Source: Aureliella helgolandensis (GTDB lineage Bacteria; Planctomycetota; Planctomycetia; Pirellulales; Pirellulaceae). Taken from it: a stretch of 64,000 bases of DNA. Positions 17,601 through 25,969 of this stretch are shown here, piece by piece. The position numbers were made by a program, and so were the translations under genes. Under the pieces are notes generated by a model. It was not told the origin of the DNA. It saw nothing but the letters and a program-made list of their open reading frames with translations, and ran no database searches. The stretch lies in NCBI RefSeq assembly GCF_007752135.1, contig NZ_CP036298.1:7184501-7248500 (forward strand), given 5' to 3'. Every line of letters starts with the position of its first letter. Position 1 is the first letter of the stretch.

Positions 17601-19209
17601 CTACTCCACTCCCGGAGTAGGTTTGATCAGCCCTCCCCCTCACCACGACATTTATTCGATTGAGGATCTGGCCCAGCTGATCCACGATTTGAAGAATGCC
17701 AATCCTTCAGCCAGAGTCAGCGTCAAGCTGGTTTCCGAGGTCGGAGTCGGCACGGTAGCGGCGGGAGTTGCTAAGGCCAAGGCGGACCACATCCTAATTT
17801 CCGGCGATTCTGGCGGAACCGGGGCATCGCCACTGACCAGTATCAAACACGCCGGCCTCCCCTGGGAGCTGGGGATTGCAGAGACGCATCAGACGCTGGT
17901 CATGAATGACCTGCGGAGCCGAGTCGTGCTGCAAACCGATGGTGGTTTGAAAACCGGTCGCGACGTCGTCCTCGGTGCATTGTTAGGGGCTGAGGAGATC
18001 GGCTTTGCCACCGCACCATTGATTACCCTCGGGTGCATCATGATGCGTAAATGCCACCTCAACACTTGCCCCGTGGGCATTGCGACTCAGGATCCCGTCT
18101 TGCGGAAGAAATTCAAGGGCAAGCCAGAGCACGTCGTCAACTTCCTGTTTATGGTGGCGGAAGAAGCTCGCTCGCATATGGCTGCGTTGGGCTTCCGCAC
18201 TTGGAATGAGATGGTCGGTCGAGTGGACGTGCTGGATGTCGAAGAGGCCGTTGAGCACTGGAAAGCCGACGGTATCGACCTAACCTCCTTGCTCACTCCC
18301 GCCCGAAAGCTGCGTGAAGATTCCGACGTTATCTGCACGCGACTCCAGGACCACGGGTTGAATATCTCTCTCGATTCCACCACCCTAGTTCCCGGCTGTC
18401 AGGCTGCGATTCAGGATGGCAAGCCGATCGAGATGGAATTGCCGATCGTCAATACGAATCGAACCGTTGGCACAATCCTCAGCCACGAGATTACCAAGCG
18501 TTGGGGCGCCGACGGTCTGCCAGACAACACCATCCACCTCAAGTTCAACGGCTCAGCAGGTCAAAGCTTTGGGGCCTGGGCCGTCAGCGGGTTGACTATG
18601 GAATTGGAAGGCGACTGCAATGACTATGTCGGCAAGGGGCTGTCCGGTGGGCGGCTGATTGTTTACCCTCCCAAGAACAGCTCCTTTGCGGCAGAAGAAA
18701 ACATCCTGGTTGGGAATGTCTGCCTGTATGGGGCCACCACGGGTCGCGCCTTCTTCCGCGGTAAAGCAGCCGAGCGATTCTGCGTTCGCAACAGTGGTGC
18801 CTGGACGGTCGTCGAAGGGGTTGGCGATCATGGTTGCGAATACATGACCGGCGGACGCGTCATCATCCTGGGTTCCACCGGCAGAAACTTTGCGGCCGGC
18901 ATGTCGGGCGGAATCGCCTACGTGTGGGCACCAGACCTGGAAGCTTTCCGCCTCAAGTGCAACTTGGGCACGGTTCTGCTTGAAGAAGTCGTGGAAGATC
19001 GCGACAAAGCCGAATTGCTGGAGATGATTACCGATCACCGCGAGTTCACCGGCTCCACGGTGGCTGAACGGATCATCCAAGACTGGCCTGCCTCCCTGAA
19101 GAACTTTGTCAAAGTCATGCCCGTGGATTACAAACGGGTTCTCCTGGAGCGGTCGCAGCACGACGAGGAACAAGAGGCCGACGTGCACAGCGAAGCTGTC
19201 ATCAAGTAG
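14614..19209 (+). CDS. gltB: Glutamate synthase large subunit (GOGAT alpha)
   Basis: The product is 1531 residues, the normal size. After a short propeptide-like N-terminus the amidotransferase cysteine is C23 in HDSCGVGFVAH. The order is glutaminase domain, central domain, FMN-binding synthase domain (IASGRFGVTANYL, KPGEGGELPGHK, GDSGGTGASP), the [3Fe-4S] cysteines in GCIMMRKCHLNTCPVG near residue 1140-1151, and the C-terminal GXGXG beta-helix domain. It transfers the glutamine amide nitrogen to 2-oxoglutarate, making two glutamates in the cytoplasm. gltD follows after 140 bases, so the NADPH-type enzyme is expected. Confidence 0.97.
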   Translation: MKPGTHLPDAHGLYDPAFEHDSCGVGFVAHIKGERSHQNVVDAHVLLMAMEHRGGCGCEDNTGDGAGMLTALPHEFIAKVAQAELGATLPEPGKFAAGIVFLPRAAAAREACKTAINALIAECGQKLVGWRKVPQATDAANIGPAARAAEPFMEMLIVAAGGDLAGDDFERQLYIIRKRASHLLRGDEAIEQRELFYICSLSTKVIIYKGMLTTAQVVPYYPDLQDPDFTTHLAMVHSRFSTNTFPSWDRAQPFRYMSHNGEINTLRGNKNWMTARQGKVSSDLFGEQIKDLYPICEPDCSDSGTFDNVLEFLLLSGRSLQEAVMMMVPEAWQKHDTMSESKRAFYEYQSCLMEPWDGPASISFTDGNFIGAVLDRNGLRPSRYYITHDDRVIMASEVGALPIDPANVKAKGRLQPGQMFLVDFNEGRLIPDEELKQKFAAKQDYRQWLCDQRIQLNDLAQAPDAHGFSPETLLARMQAFGFTTETMQFMLLPLIREKRDPVGSMGNDSALACLSDKSRLLYDYFKQLFAQVTNPAIDSIREEIIMSLECYIGPEQNLLEATPEHCHRLLIPHPILSNEELASLKQMDHRGWKTQTIDITFPRAEGKAGMMAALDRICSEAEQAIAAGFSLIILSDRAVSADRVPLPTLLASGCVHHHLVDSSLRTQIGIILETGEAREVHHFCLLVGYGADGINPYLAFEALWQANADGLIESKEGMDDSKIVAVYRKSVAKGILKVMAKMGISTLQSYKGAQIFEAIGLKDEVIDKCFTHTPSRVQGVDFSVLAEETLRRHSIGFPLRKEFALPTLSNPGEFHWRAQGESHGWTPTRIANLQAAARTNSRDAYKAYSDEINTENRRRCNLRGLLKFRENVNGGPVPLAEVEPASEIVKRFCTGAMSFGSISAESHESLAIAMNRLGGKSNTGEGGEDPERFIPMPNGDSKRSAIKQIASGRFGVTANYLTNADELQIKISQGAKPGEGGELPGHKVDDNIARIRYSTPGVGLISPPPHHDIYSIEDLAQLIHDLKNANPSARVSVKLVSEVGVGTVAAGVAKAKADHILISGDSGGTGASPLTSIKHAGLPWELGIAETHQTLVMNDLRSRVVLQTDGGLKTGRDVVLGALLGAEEIGFATAPLITLGCIMMRKCHLNTCPVGIATQDPVLRKKFKGKPEHVVNFLFMVAEEARSHMAALGFRTWNEMVGRVDVLDVEEAVEHWKADGIDLTSLLTPARKLREDSDVICTRLQDHGLNISLDSTTLVPGCQAAIQDGKPIEMELPIVNTNRTVGTILSHEITKRWGADGLPDNTIHLKFNGSAGQSFGAWAVSGLTMELEGDCNDYVGKGLSGGRLIVYPPKNSSFAAEENILVGNVCLYGATTGRAFFRGKAAERFCVRNSGAWTVVEGVGDHGCEYMTGGRVIILGSTGRNFAAGMSGGIAYVWAPDLEAFRLKCNLGTVLLEEVVEDRDKAELLEMITDHREFTGSTVAERIIQDWPASLKNFVKVMPVDYKRVLLERSQHDEEQEADVHSEAVIK

Positions 19210-19238
19210 GCTCCTGGTCGCTGAGACTTTGCAGCTTC

Positions 19239-19269
19239 ACCTCCCCCGCAGCAACCAGCGGGGAGGGAG
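19239..19269 (+). promoter_or_regulatory. Hairpin in the gltB-gltD spacer
   Basis: CCTCCCCCGC and GCGGGGAGG pair across a short loop with one bulged C. No T-run follows. It may stabilise or attenuate the message between the two subunit genes; this is inference from position. Confidence 0.35.
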
Positions 19270-19349
19270 AAGAGCAGGGGGGTAGAGCAGACCCTCGCCC
19301 CCCACCCTAACGCAGACATTGATTGGAATAAGCATACAGAAAGTAAGTT

Positions 19350-20936
19350 ATGGGCAAGCCAACTGGATTTAAAGAGATTCCTCGCAAGCAACTTCCCTAC
19401 CGCGATGAAATGGAACGACTTGGCGATTTCGGCGAGATTTTCACCGAAGGAGATCCCGCACATCTCCAATCGCAGGGTGCCCGATGCATGGATTGCGGAG
19501 TGCCTTTCTGCCAATCGGCGACGGGTTGCCCCATTGAGAATTTGATCCCCGAATGGAACGACTTGGTCTACCGTGGGCGTTGGCGCGAGGCGCTCGCAAG
19601 ACTCCACAAGACGAATAACTTCCCCGAGTTCACCGGACGAGCGTGCCCCGCTCCCTGCGAAGGTGCTTGCGTGCTGGGAATTATTGAACCAGCAGTGACC
19701 ATCAAGAACATTGAGAATGCCATCATCGACCGCGGCTTTGCCGAGGGATGGGTGAAACCCGAACCACCAACCTCCCGCACCGGCAAGCGTGTCGCTGTGG
19801 TCGGGTCCGGCCCCGCTGGCCTGGCCGCGGCCGCCCAGCTCAACAAAGTGGGACATCAAGTGACCGTCTACGAGCGTGCCGACCGAATCGGTGGCTTGCT
19901 GATGTACGGAATCCCCTGGATGAAGCTCGGCAAAGATGTCGTTGAACGGCGAGTCCAACTGCTGAGGGACGAGGGAATTGAATTTGTTACCTGTGCACAT
20001 GTGGGTAAGAAAGAGGATTTCCCCGCAGGACACATGACGCAGATCATGGAGGAGCGTGGCTGCAAAATGCAGTACATCGACCCGAATGACTTGTTGAAAG
20101 AGTTCGATGCCCTGTTAATGGCTACGGGTGCGACGAAGTCCTTCGATCCCACCGCGCGCTGTCCCGGTCGTGATCTGAAGGGTATCTACAACGCCATGGA
20201 TTTCTTGGCACGGAACACCAAGAGTCTTCTCGACTCTAAACTTGCCGACGGTGCTTACACATCAGCCAAAGATCTAGACGTGATTGTCATTGGCGGCGGC
20301 GACACCGGTGCCGACTGCATCGGTACCTCCATGCGACATGGTTGCAAGAGCATTGCCAATTTTGAATTGCTCGATACTCCTCCCGTAGAGCGCGCCGACA
20401 ACAACCCCTGGCCGCAATGGCCGCGCATCTATCGACTCGACTACTCCCACGCGGAAGTCAAGGCGAAGTGGGGTGAAGACCCTCGCGCCTACAACATTCT
20501 CACCAAGGAGTTCATCGGTGATAAAAACGGCAAGCTCACTGGGGTGAAGACCGTTTCCGTCGACTGGAGCAAGCCGGGAGAAAAAGCTCCCTTTAGCGAA
20601 GTGCCAGGCAGCGAAAAGATATGGCCTGCCGACTTGGTCTTGCTTGCCACCGGATTTGTCGGCCCCGAACTGGAAGTCGCCACAATGCTCGGCCTCGAGA
20701 CACAGAATCCTCGTGGTAATTGGCAAACCTTTGTCGGCGAGCATGGACGATTCACCACCAACGTCGAAAAGGTCTTCGCTGCAGGAGATTGTCGGCGCGG
20801 ACAGTCGCTTGTCGTATGGGCAATCAACGAGGGGCGTGGTGCTGCCAGAGCAATCGATATCTATCTGCAAGGCGGCAGCACCCTACCGGCACCTGGAGTC
20901 ACCCAAGGCCAAGCTCTGGTGCAACTCACCGTCTAG
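19350..20936 (+). CDS. gltD: Glutamate synthase small subunit (GOGAT beta)
   Basis: The product is 528 residues. The N-terminal cysteine-rich domain [16 protein letters not shown]...CPAPCEGAC binds two [4Fe-4S] clusters. The FAD site [14 protein letters not shown] and the NADPH site [13 protein letters not shown] follow, and the C-terminal [20 protein letters not shown] is the usual FAD-contact segment. The subunit passes electrons from NADPH to the large subunit. It is encoded 140 bases after gltB. Length is somewhat greater than the E. coli protein (472), typical of GltD from several other phyla. Confidence 0.96.
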   Translation: MGKPTGFKEIPRKQLPYRDEMERLGDFGEIFTEGDPAHLQSQGARCMDCGVPFCQSATGCPIENLIPEWNDLVYRGRWREALARLHKTNNFPEFTGRACPAPCEGACVLGIIEPAVTIKNIENAIIDRGFAEGWVKPEPPTSRTGKRVAVVGSGPAGLAAAAQLNKVGHQVTVYERADRIGGLLMYGIPWMKLGKDVVERRVQLLRDEGIEFVTCAHVGKKEDFPAGHMTQIMEERGCKMQYIDPNDLLKEFDALLMATGATKSFDPTARCPGRDLKGIYNAMDFLARNTKSLLDSKLADGAYTSAKDLDVIVIGGGDTGADCIGTSMRHGCKSIANFELLDTPPVERADNNPWPQWPRIYRLDYSHAEVKAKWGEDPRAYNILTKEFIGDKNGKLTGVKTVSVDWSKPGEKAPFSEVPGSEKIWPADLVLLATGFVGPELEVATMLGLETQNPRGNWQTFVGEHGRFTTNVEKVFAAGDCRRGQSLVVWAINEGRGAARAIDIYLQGGSTLPAPGVTQGQALVQLTV

Positions 20937-20959
20937 AGCAAAGCTCCAACCATTGCGTC

Positions 20960-20991
20960 CCTGCCAGTTCGGGCTCATCCCAACTGGCAGG
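20960..20991. terminator. Hairpin between convergent gltD and plsC-like genes
   Basis: CCTGCCAGTT and AACTGGCAGG form a perfect 10-bp stem with a 12-base loop, 25 bases past the gltD stop and 44 bases from the end of the convergent acyltransferase gene. There is no T-run, so it is only a candidate bidirectional terminator. Confidence 0.5.
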
Positions 20992-21034
20992 AAACGCGAA
21001 GCCAGCAGAGCACGAACCGGTCACCAACCGGCCT

Positions 21035-22381
21035 CTACCGCACCGTGCTGAGAGCACCCGCTTCATAGGGCCTCGCTTCCGTCGACAACTGCCCCAGCAT
21101 CTCACGCAAGGAGCTCTCGAGCTGGCTCATGATCGGGTCGCGTTCGCCACGGGGAGGGCGGTCGGTCGGAACCACAATAGCAGCCCCCACCTGCAGGACC
21201 GCATGCAAGGGACGCGGGATTGTGGCGCGGTCTAAGACATCCTCCTGAATGCGTTCAACAGACTCAAGAATGCGAGTGTCCGTCGGGGAGACGAGATAGT
21301 CACTGGGGTGCGACGCAATCTGCTGTGCGAGGTAAATCTCCGACAGGGCTTGCCAGACCTCGCCACGGCGGGACTCGGGCACTTTCTGTCGTAAAAGTTG
21401 CGGGACGATGACTGCTCGGAGATGCTTTATGCGGGGCAGCAGCGTGAGCTGGCGTTTTATGCTTCCATCGCTGGTGGAATCACCCACGGCAACAATGCCA
21501 GATGGTCCGCCAGAGCCTTGAGCCAGCGTGGCCCCCGGCTCTTTACCCTGCCCAGCTTCTCCACGGAAGCCCTGCAACCATTGCTGTTCCAAGGGACGCA
21601 GCAATCGCTCGATCAACGCCTGTTGGCGCATCTGAAAAGTCCCTGCCTGCGACGCGCCGAAGTACTCGACTTCCTTGATCGACAGGATGACTTCGTAGAG
21701 CCGATAAATGCGTTCGACCAAAGAAGCTTCCGGAAGTGGCTTGCCGAGAAGCAGACGCTGTTCCAAGGACTGTAGCGTCGGATGCGTCGTGCGTTCCAGA
21801 TCCCCGCGAAAGAGATACTTAATCGCAACAGGATGGATCACGACTTCCCCACCGTCTACCGCCTGACGCTTGCGAGCAGCGGCTCGCGCCAAGAATGCAA
21901 CTCCCTCCAATAACGGTTGCAGCCGATCGTTCGTGCGAAAGACGGTCCCTTCCGGGAACACGACGAGAGGACGTTTGGCCTCGGTCAGAATGCCGATGGC
22001 GGTTTCTAAGGATTGACGATCGTGCCCCTCGCGGTACACGCTGAAACCACCACACAAGCGAATGGCTAGTGCCTGAAACCAGTGCTGATTGAACAAATGC
22101 CAACTAGCCATCGCGAACAGGTGGACGCCCACGGTGCGCGCCAACCATCCCATGGCCAGCGGATCGGCGTAGCGGCAATGGTTGGGGGCGAGCAAGATTC
22201 CACGCCGTTGAGCGAGCGAGTCACGCAGATGTTCAGCCCCGCGAATCTCGTACGACTGAACCCCTTCAAAGTAATTGAGATAGCCATCGACGAGTCTCGT
22301 TCCCTGAATTATCGAGGAGGGCCAACCACTCCGGCAGGGCGAGATGAAGCGATAGGGTTTCTCAACAATGATCGGTTGCAT
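21035..22381 (-). CDS. PlsC-type 1-acyl-sn-glycerol-3-phosphate acyltransferase with long C-terminal extension
   Basis: I chose the ATG at 22381 (448 residues), because the earlier frame runs into galE. The acyltransferase motif I is NHCRYAD (H68-x4-D73), and motif III is FPEGT (142-146). Such enzymes acylate lysophosphatidate at the membrane in phospholipid synthesis. The catalytic part covers about residues 25-240; the remaining 200 residues, including a low-complexity Gly/Ser stretch near 305-335, are unassigned and make the protein about twice the length of ordinary PlsC. The gene follows galE by 13 bases and is surely co-transcribed. Exact acceptor unknown. Confidence 0.85.
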   Translation of the reverse strand: MQPIIVEKPYRFISPCRSGWPSSIIQGTRLVDGYLNYFEGVQSYEIRGAEHLRDSLAQRRGILLAPNHCRYADPLAMGWLARTVGVHLFAMASWHLFNQHWFQALAIRLCGGFSVYREGHDRQSLETAIGILTEAKRPLVVFPEGTVFRTNDRLQPLLEGVAFLARAAARKRQAVDGGEVVIHPVAIKYLFRGDLERTTHPTLQSLEQRLLLGKPLPEASLVERIYRLYEVILSIKEVEYFGASQAGTFQMRQQALIERLLRPLEQQWLQGFRGEAGQGKEPGATLAQGSGGPSGIVAVGDSTSDGSIKRQLTLLPRIKHLRAVIVPQLLRQKVPESRRGEVWQALSEIYLAQQIASHPSDYLVSPTDTRILESVERIQEDVLDRATIPRPLHAVLQVGAAIVVPTDRPPRGERDPIMSQLESSLREMLGQLSTEARPYEAGALSTVR

Positions 22382-22394
22382 GTCAGTGGCGAGT

Positions 22395-23378
22395 CTAGCT
22401 TGCGTATCCTCGTGGGTGGGACTGATGCCACTTCCACGCAGTATCCACGATCTCTTCAATTTCCAAATACTTGGGAGACCACCCCAGCAGGCGGTGTGCC
22501 AAGGAGCTATCGGCAATCAACTCGGCCGGATCACCTGGCCGCCTTGGCTCCAAGGTAACGGGGATGGGGTGCCCAGTAATCTTACGACATGCCTCCACGA
22601 TATCCAAGACACTCTGGCCTCGCCCCGTACCGAGATTGACCTGAATGTTTGTGCCAGGCTCGAGATGACTCAGAGCGCGTTGGTGCGCATCGGCCAAATC
22701 GTCGACGTGAATATAATCACGAATACAGGTTCCATCGGGCGTAGCGTAGTCGTCACCAAAAATCCCGATGCGGGCCCGTTGGCCGAGCGCCGTCTGCAAG
22801 ACGATGGGGATGAGGTGGCTTTCCGGATCATGGTCCTCACCGATATCTCCGTCTGGGCTGGCCCCCGCAGCGTTGAAGTAACGCAAGGCGGCGCATCCGA
22901 AACCGTAGGCCTTCGCGTAGTCGGTCAACGCATGCTCGATCACGAGTTTTGTGAACCCGTACGGATTGATCGGAAGTTGTGGCGTGGTCTCAGCAATCGG
23001 AAATTTTTCGGGTTGCCCATAAGTTGCCGTGGTACTGGAAAACACGATCCGCCAGACCCCTGCAGACCGCATCGCTTCCAATAGATCCAGCGTAGCGGTC
23101 ACGTTATTTTGGTAGTACATGGCCGGATGCGCGACCGACTCCCCAACCAGAGCGAAGGCGGCAAAATGCATCACCGCTTCGATGCGGTGCTTGGCAAAGA
23201 TGGCTTCAAGGTGAGCGCGATCCGAGATTTCGCCTTCGATCAATTTGCCTTCGGGAACGCTGGCAGCATGGCCCCGAGAGAGATTGTCGTATACCCACAC
23301 CTCGTGCCCCGCGCGAACCAACTGGCGGACGGTGTGAGAGCCCACGTAGCCCGCGCCACCTATGACCAAAATCTTCAT
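22395..23378 (-). CDS. galE: UDP-glucose 4-epimerase
   Basis: The product is 327 residues, normal for GalE. NAD-binding GGAGYVGSHT (7-16), DNLSRGH (31-37), FSSTTATYGQPE (catalytic Ser/Thr region, 113-124) and the YxxxK pair Y140/K144 in NPYGFTKLVIE are present; RYFNAAGA and CIRDYIHVDDLA are the standard late motifs. It interconverts UDP-glucose and UDP-galactose in the cytoplasm. Here the catalytic Ser-Ser-x segment has Thr at the third position (STT), a common variant. It is the first gene of an operon with the acyltransferase, hinting at glycolipid or envelope synthesis. Confidence 0.95.
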   Translation of the reverse strand: MKILVIGGAGYVGSHTVRQLVRAGHEVWVYDNLSRGHAASVPEGKLIEGEISDRAHLEAIFAKHRIEAVMHFAAFALVGESVAHPAMYYQNNVTATLDLLEAMRSAGVWRIVFSSTTATYGQPEKFPIAETTPQLPINPYGFTKLVIEHALTDYAKAYGFGCAALRYFNAAGASPDGDIGEDHDPESHLIPIVLQTALGQRARIGIFGDDYATPDGTCIRDYIHVDDLADAHQRALSHLEPGTNIQVNLGTGRGQSVLDIVEACRKITGHPIPVTLEPRRPGDPAELIADSSLAHRLLGWSPKYLEIEEIVDTAWKWHQSHPRGYAS

Positions 23379-23607
23379 CGGGAAAAACCTCGCATTCGAT
23401 CAAATGCGCGCAGTCGCGCAGGAAGTCTAGCTGATTGGACAAAGTATTGTGGCAGATCGACTACCGCTGCTGTCTAGCGTCGACAATTACAAGTATGGGC
23501 AATGTATCAACTCAGCACGGAACCGTTAACCGCGATCGTGCCGATTGTAGAGGGAATTTGTAGGATTGGCAGACTGACGTTCTCTCCACGAACATTAAGG
23601 TGCAAGC

Positions 23608-24567
23608 GTGGCAAGTAAACTCCGCAAATTACGTGAACAGGGTGGGGCGACCGCACCTCCCGAGCTAGCACTGGAGACCTCCTCCGACTGGCATCAAAAA
23701 TTCACCGACTACCTCCGCTCCGAATGCCATCTAGCCAAAAACACCGTCGAATCGTACGGACGTGACCTGCAGCGATTGCTACGGTGGTGCGATAGGCGAC
23801 CGGTCCAACAGCTACAAATGGCGGACTTAAGCCAGTTTGTCGCTTGGCTGCAAACCGAAGGCTTGGCGCCCAGCTCCATCTCGCGGGCCATCGTCACCGT
23901 TCGCATGTTTTTCAAATATCTGCAGCTCGAGGGGGTCGTGCAAGACAACCCCTCCGAATTGCTCGAATCGCAAAAGATGTGGCAGCGGATCCCCAAGGCC
24001 ATTACCCCCGCGGCGGTCGAGCGATTCCTTCAAGCTCCCAAGAAATACGATACCTATTGGCAGCGTGATTGCGCCATCCTGGAGCTGCTCTATGCCACCG
24101 GCTGCCGTGTTTCCGAGGTTTCCAACTTGCTGACGGCTAACGTGCAACTCAAGGAAGGCTACTGCCTGGTCGAAGGGAAGGGTTCGAAACAGCGGATGGT
24201 CCCTATTGGGGAGCAGGCGGCCAAGGCGATTCGGCTCTACCTCGAGGAGCTGCGGAGCACTCTGGTTGGAGAGCAATTGCCGGAGAAGACTCCCTGGCTG
24301 ATTCTCTCACGGACTGGCAAACGGTTGCGGCGAGAGGCAATCTGGGAATTGGTCAAACGCTACGCTCTGCGCGCTGATGTCGATCCAGAAATTAGCCCGC
24401 ACACCCTCCGGCATAGCTTTGCGACTCACATGCTCACCGGCGGTGCCGACTTGCGGCAGATCCAGGAATTGCTGGGGCACGCTAGCATCCAAACGACGCA
24501 GATTTACACCCAAGTCGAAAGTTCACGCCTGAAGCGGATTCACCGTCAATTCCACCCACGCGCGTGA
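23608..24567 (+). CDS. xerD: Tyrosine recombinase XerC/XerD
   Basis: The GTG at 23608, preceded by AAGG, gives 319 residues. The N-terminal SAM-like core-binding domain (DYLRSECHLAKNTVESYGRDL) is followed by the catalytic domain with all active residues: R167 (GCRVSE), K191 (GKGSK), H265 and R268 (SPHTLRHSF), H291 (LLGHASIQTT) and nucleophile Y300 (QIYTQV). Xer recombinases resolve chromosome dimers at dif. The choice of XerD over XerC rests only on general likeness. It is not next to an integrated element, so a housekeeping role is likely. It is divergent from galE. Confidence 0.88.
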   Translation: MASKLRKLREQGGATAPPELALETSSDWHQKFTDYLRSECHLAKNTVESYGRDLQRLLRWCDRRPVQQLQMADLSQFVAWLQTEGLAPSSISRAIVTVRMFFKYLQLEGVVQDNPSELLESQKMWQRIPKAITPAAVERFLQAPKKYDTYWQRDCAILELLYATGCRVSEVSNLLTANVQLKEGYCLVEGKGSKQRMVPIGEQAAKAIRLYLEELRSTLVGEQLPEKTPWLILSRTGKRLRREAIWELVKRYALRADVDPEISPHTLRHSFATHMLTGGADLRQIQELLGHASIQTTQIYTQVESSRLKRIHRQFHPRA

Positions 24568-24577
24568 CGCCAATGCG

Positions 24578-24925
24578 TCACATCTCTAAATCCAATTGAA
24601 TGCCAGCCACTACGCGAGCAGCGAAGTTGTTGTAGAGCAACGCCCCGACAAATCCAGCTACCAAGCCTATCAGACCATACAGCACCGGTGAGACAACTCA
24701 GCCCCCCCGCTACCGCCAATTAGCAAACGGACCGTTGCGCTTGCAATGCTACCGGCGAACGCGATCTGCGAGATTGCAATCAAGAACATCACACTACCGG
24801 CGAGCAAGCCAAAGAACACATACATTGCGCCCGCTAGGAGTGCGACGAAGCAGCGCGTTGACTCGTTTAATTCGCACCGTTCGCGTGCCCGCCTCAGGGC
24901 TTAGTGGCGGAGCAAGCGGATGCGG
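24578..24925 (-). pseudogene. Decayed small membrane-protein gene with at least two frameshifts
   Basis: Three minus-strand pieces in different frames add up to one short membrane protein. The first piece, near 24905-24865, reads GTRTVRIKRVNAL; the second, about 24843-24695, reads LLAGAMYVFFGLLAGSVMFL and further hydrophobic residues to LLIGGSGGAEL; the third, ending at the stop at 24578, reads YGLIGLVAGFVGALLYNNF and VVAGIQLDLEM. The starting RIKRVN and ending GIxLDLE pattern is familiar from small planctomycetal membrane proteins, but I cannot name the family. A run of seven C lies at the second break. Located just after the exbD operon on the same strand. Confidence 0.55.
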
Positions 24926-24991
24926 AGTCTCCTAGGGATTGTTTGATTCCCTCGTCGGATTTCTGCAATGGCAAACACGCGGCTCGCAGAC

Positions 24992-25471
24992 TTACTTGCG
25001 TTGCTTGGCGAATTTGATGCGATCGATCAATTTGACAATGTCATTCCCGCTACGGTAGCCAGTGACACTGGTGATTGCCGAGATGACGTGCACGTAGTGC
25101 AAATCGTAATCGAGATCGATCTCGACTTCCGGGCCTTCCTCTTCGCCAGGGCCAGCCGCGTCCCCGACCAGTCCTACGATATACCCCCGCAATTTCTCCC
25201 AGTCGGTACCGAAGGAAAGATTGTCGTTGAGCACAATTTCTTGCAGTCCGCCAGCTCCGTTAGAGATCAACCGTAGCTTGAGCGGCAACTGGGTATTGTC
25301 GGATGGTCCCGAGACTCCCTCGAGAGGCATTTTGACATTAAAATCCCCTTCTTGGGCACTAATTTTGAAAGTCATCACAAAGAACACGAGCAACAGGAAA
25401 ACGATGTCGATCATGGATGTCATCGACAACTCGGTCTTGTCAGCCGTTTGACTTCGATGGCGGAATTTCAT
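24992..25471 (-). CDS. exbD: ExbD/TolR-family biopolymer transport protein (second copy)
   Basis: The product is 159 residues: a short cytoplasmic N-terminus, one transmembrane helix SMIDIVFLLLVFFVMTFKI with the family's proton-carrying Asp (D in SMIDIVF), and a periplasmic domain. It lacks any obvious peptidoglycan-binding OmpA-like module. A stretch of Gly/Glu (GPGEEEGPEVEID) splits the periplasmic domain. The start abuts the stop of the upstream ExbD gene (25472), so translation is coupled. Together with ExbB it should form a proton-driven motor of the TonB/Tol type. No TonB gene is seen here. Confidence 0.9.
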   Translation of the reverse strand: MKFRHRSQTADKTELSMTSMIDIVFLLLVFFVMTFKISAQEGDFNVKMPLEGVSGPSDNTQLPLKLRLISNGAGGLQEIVLNDNLSFGTDWEKLRGYIVGLVGDAAGPGEEEGPEVEIDLDYDLHYVHVISAITSVTGYRSGNDIVKLIDRIKFAKQRK

Positions 25472-25906
25472 CTAAATCTCCTCCTTCACGCGCAGTGCAA
25501 ATTGTTCAAAGCCAAGTTCCTGACACTTGTTGATCAAATCTTGGACGCGGCCTCCAGGTACCGTCTGGTGCCCGCGGATGATGATGTTCGCATCCCGAGC
25601 CGTCTTCTTATCCAGTTGCATCACCGCAATTTCAGGCGACATCCGAGAGCGTAGCGCCTCCAAGGGGATTTCATCGCCTCCAATGACTAGCGTGCCATCG
25701 CGCGTCATGTGAATGATGATGGGATACTCCAGTGGTACCGCAACGGGCTTGGCCAATTCGCTCGTTGGTAGCACCACCCTGTCGTTTTGCTCACTCTGCG
25801 AAAAATTGATGAGCACCATAAAGAAGGCTATCAACTGGAACGTCATATCGATCATAGGGGTCAAATCCGCTTCGGCTTGCGGAGTATTCTGACGCTTAAT
25901 TCTCAT
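25472..25906 (-). CDS. exbD: ExbD/TolR-family biopolymer transport protein (first copy)
   Basis: I chose ATG 25906 (144 residues, MRIKRQNTPQAEADLTPMID); the frame also has an ATG at 25936. The transmembrane helix is DLTPMIDMTFQLIAFFMVLINF with the conserved Asp (D in PMIDMTF). The periplasmic part ends in the typical VQDLINKCQELGFEQFALRVKEE. It sits 63 bases after the ExbB gene and directly before the second exbD. Two different ExbD paralogues in tandem suggest a heteromeric ExbD pair, as in other planctomycetal loci. Confidence 0.9.
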   Translation of the reverse strand: MRIKRQNTPQAEADLTPMIDMTFQLIAFFMVLINFSQSEQNDRVVLPTSELAKPVAVPLEYPIIIHMTRDGTLVIGGDEIPLEALRSRMSPEIAVMQLDKKTARDANIIIRGHQTVPGGRVQDLINKCQELGFEQFALRVKEEI

Positions 25907-25969
25907 CGTTGAACTCTCATCGTGTTTTCCCTGCAAAAGGCACAGTAGGCGATGTACACAACCGTTTGC

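Noticed and set aside
24701-24707. Seven-C run as sole cause of the gene break by sequencing error
   Set aside because: Correcting this run alone still leaves a TGA in the downstream frame and does not join the N-terminal piece, so more than one break exists.
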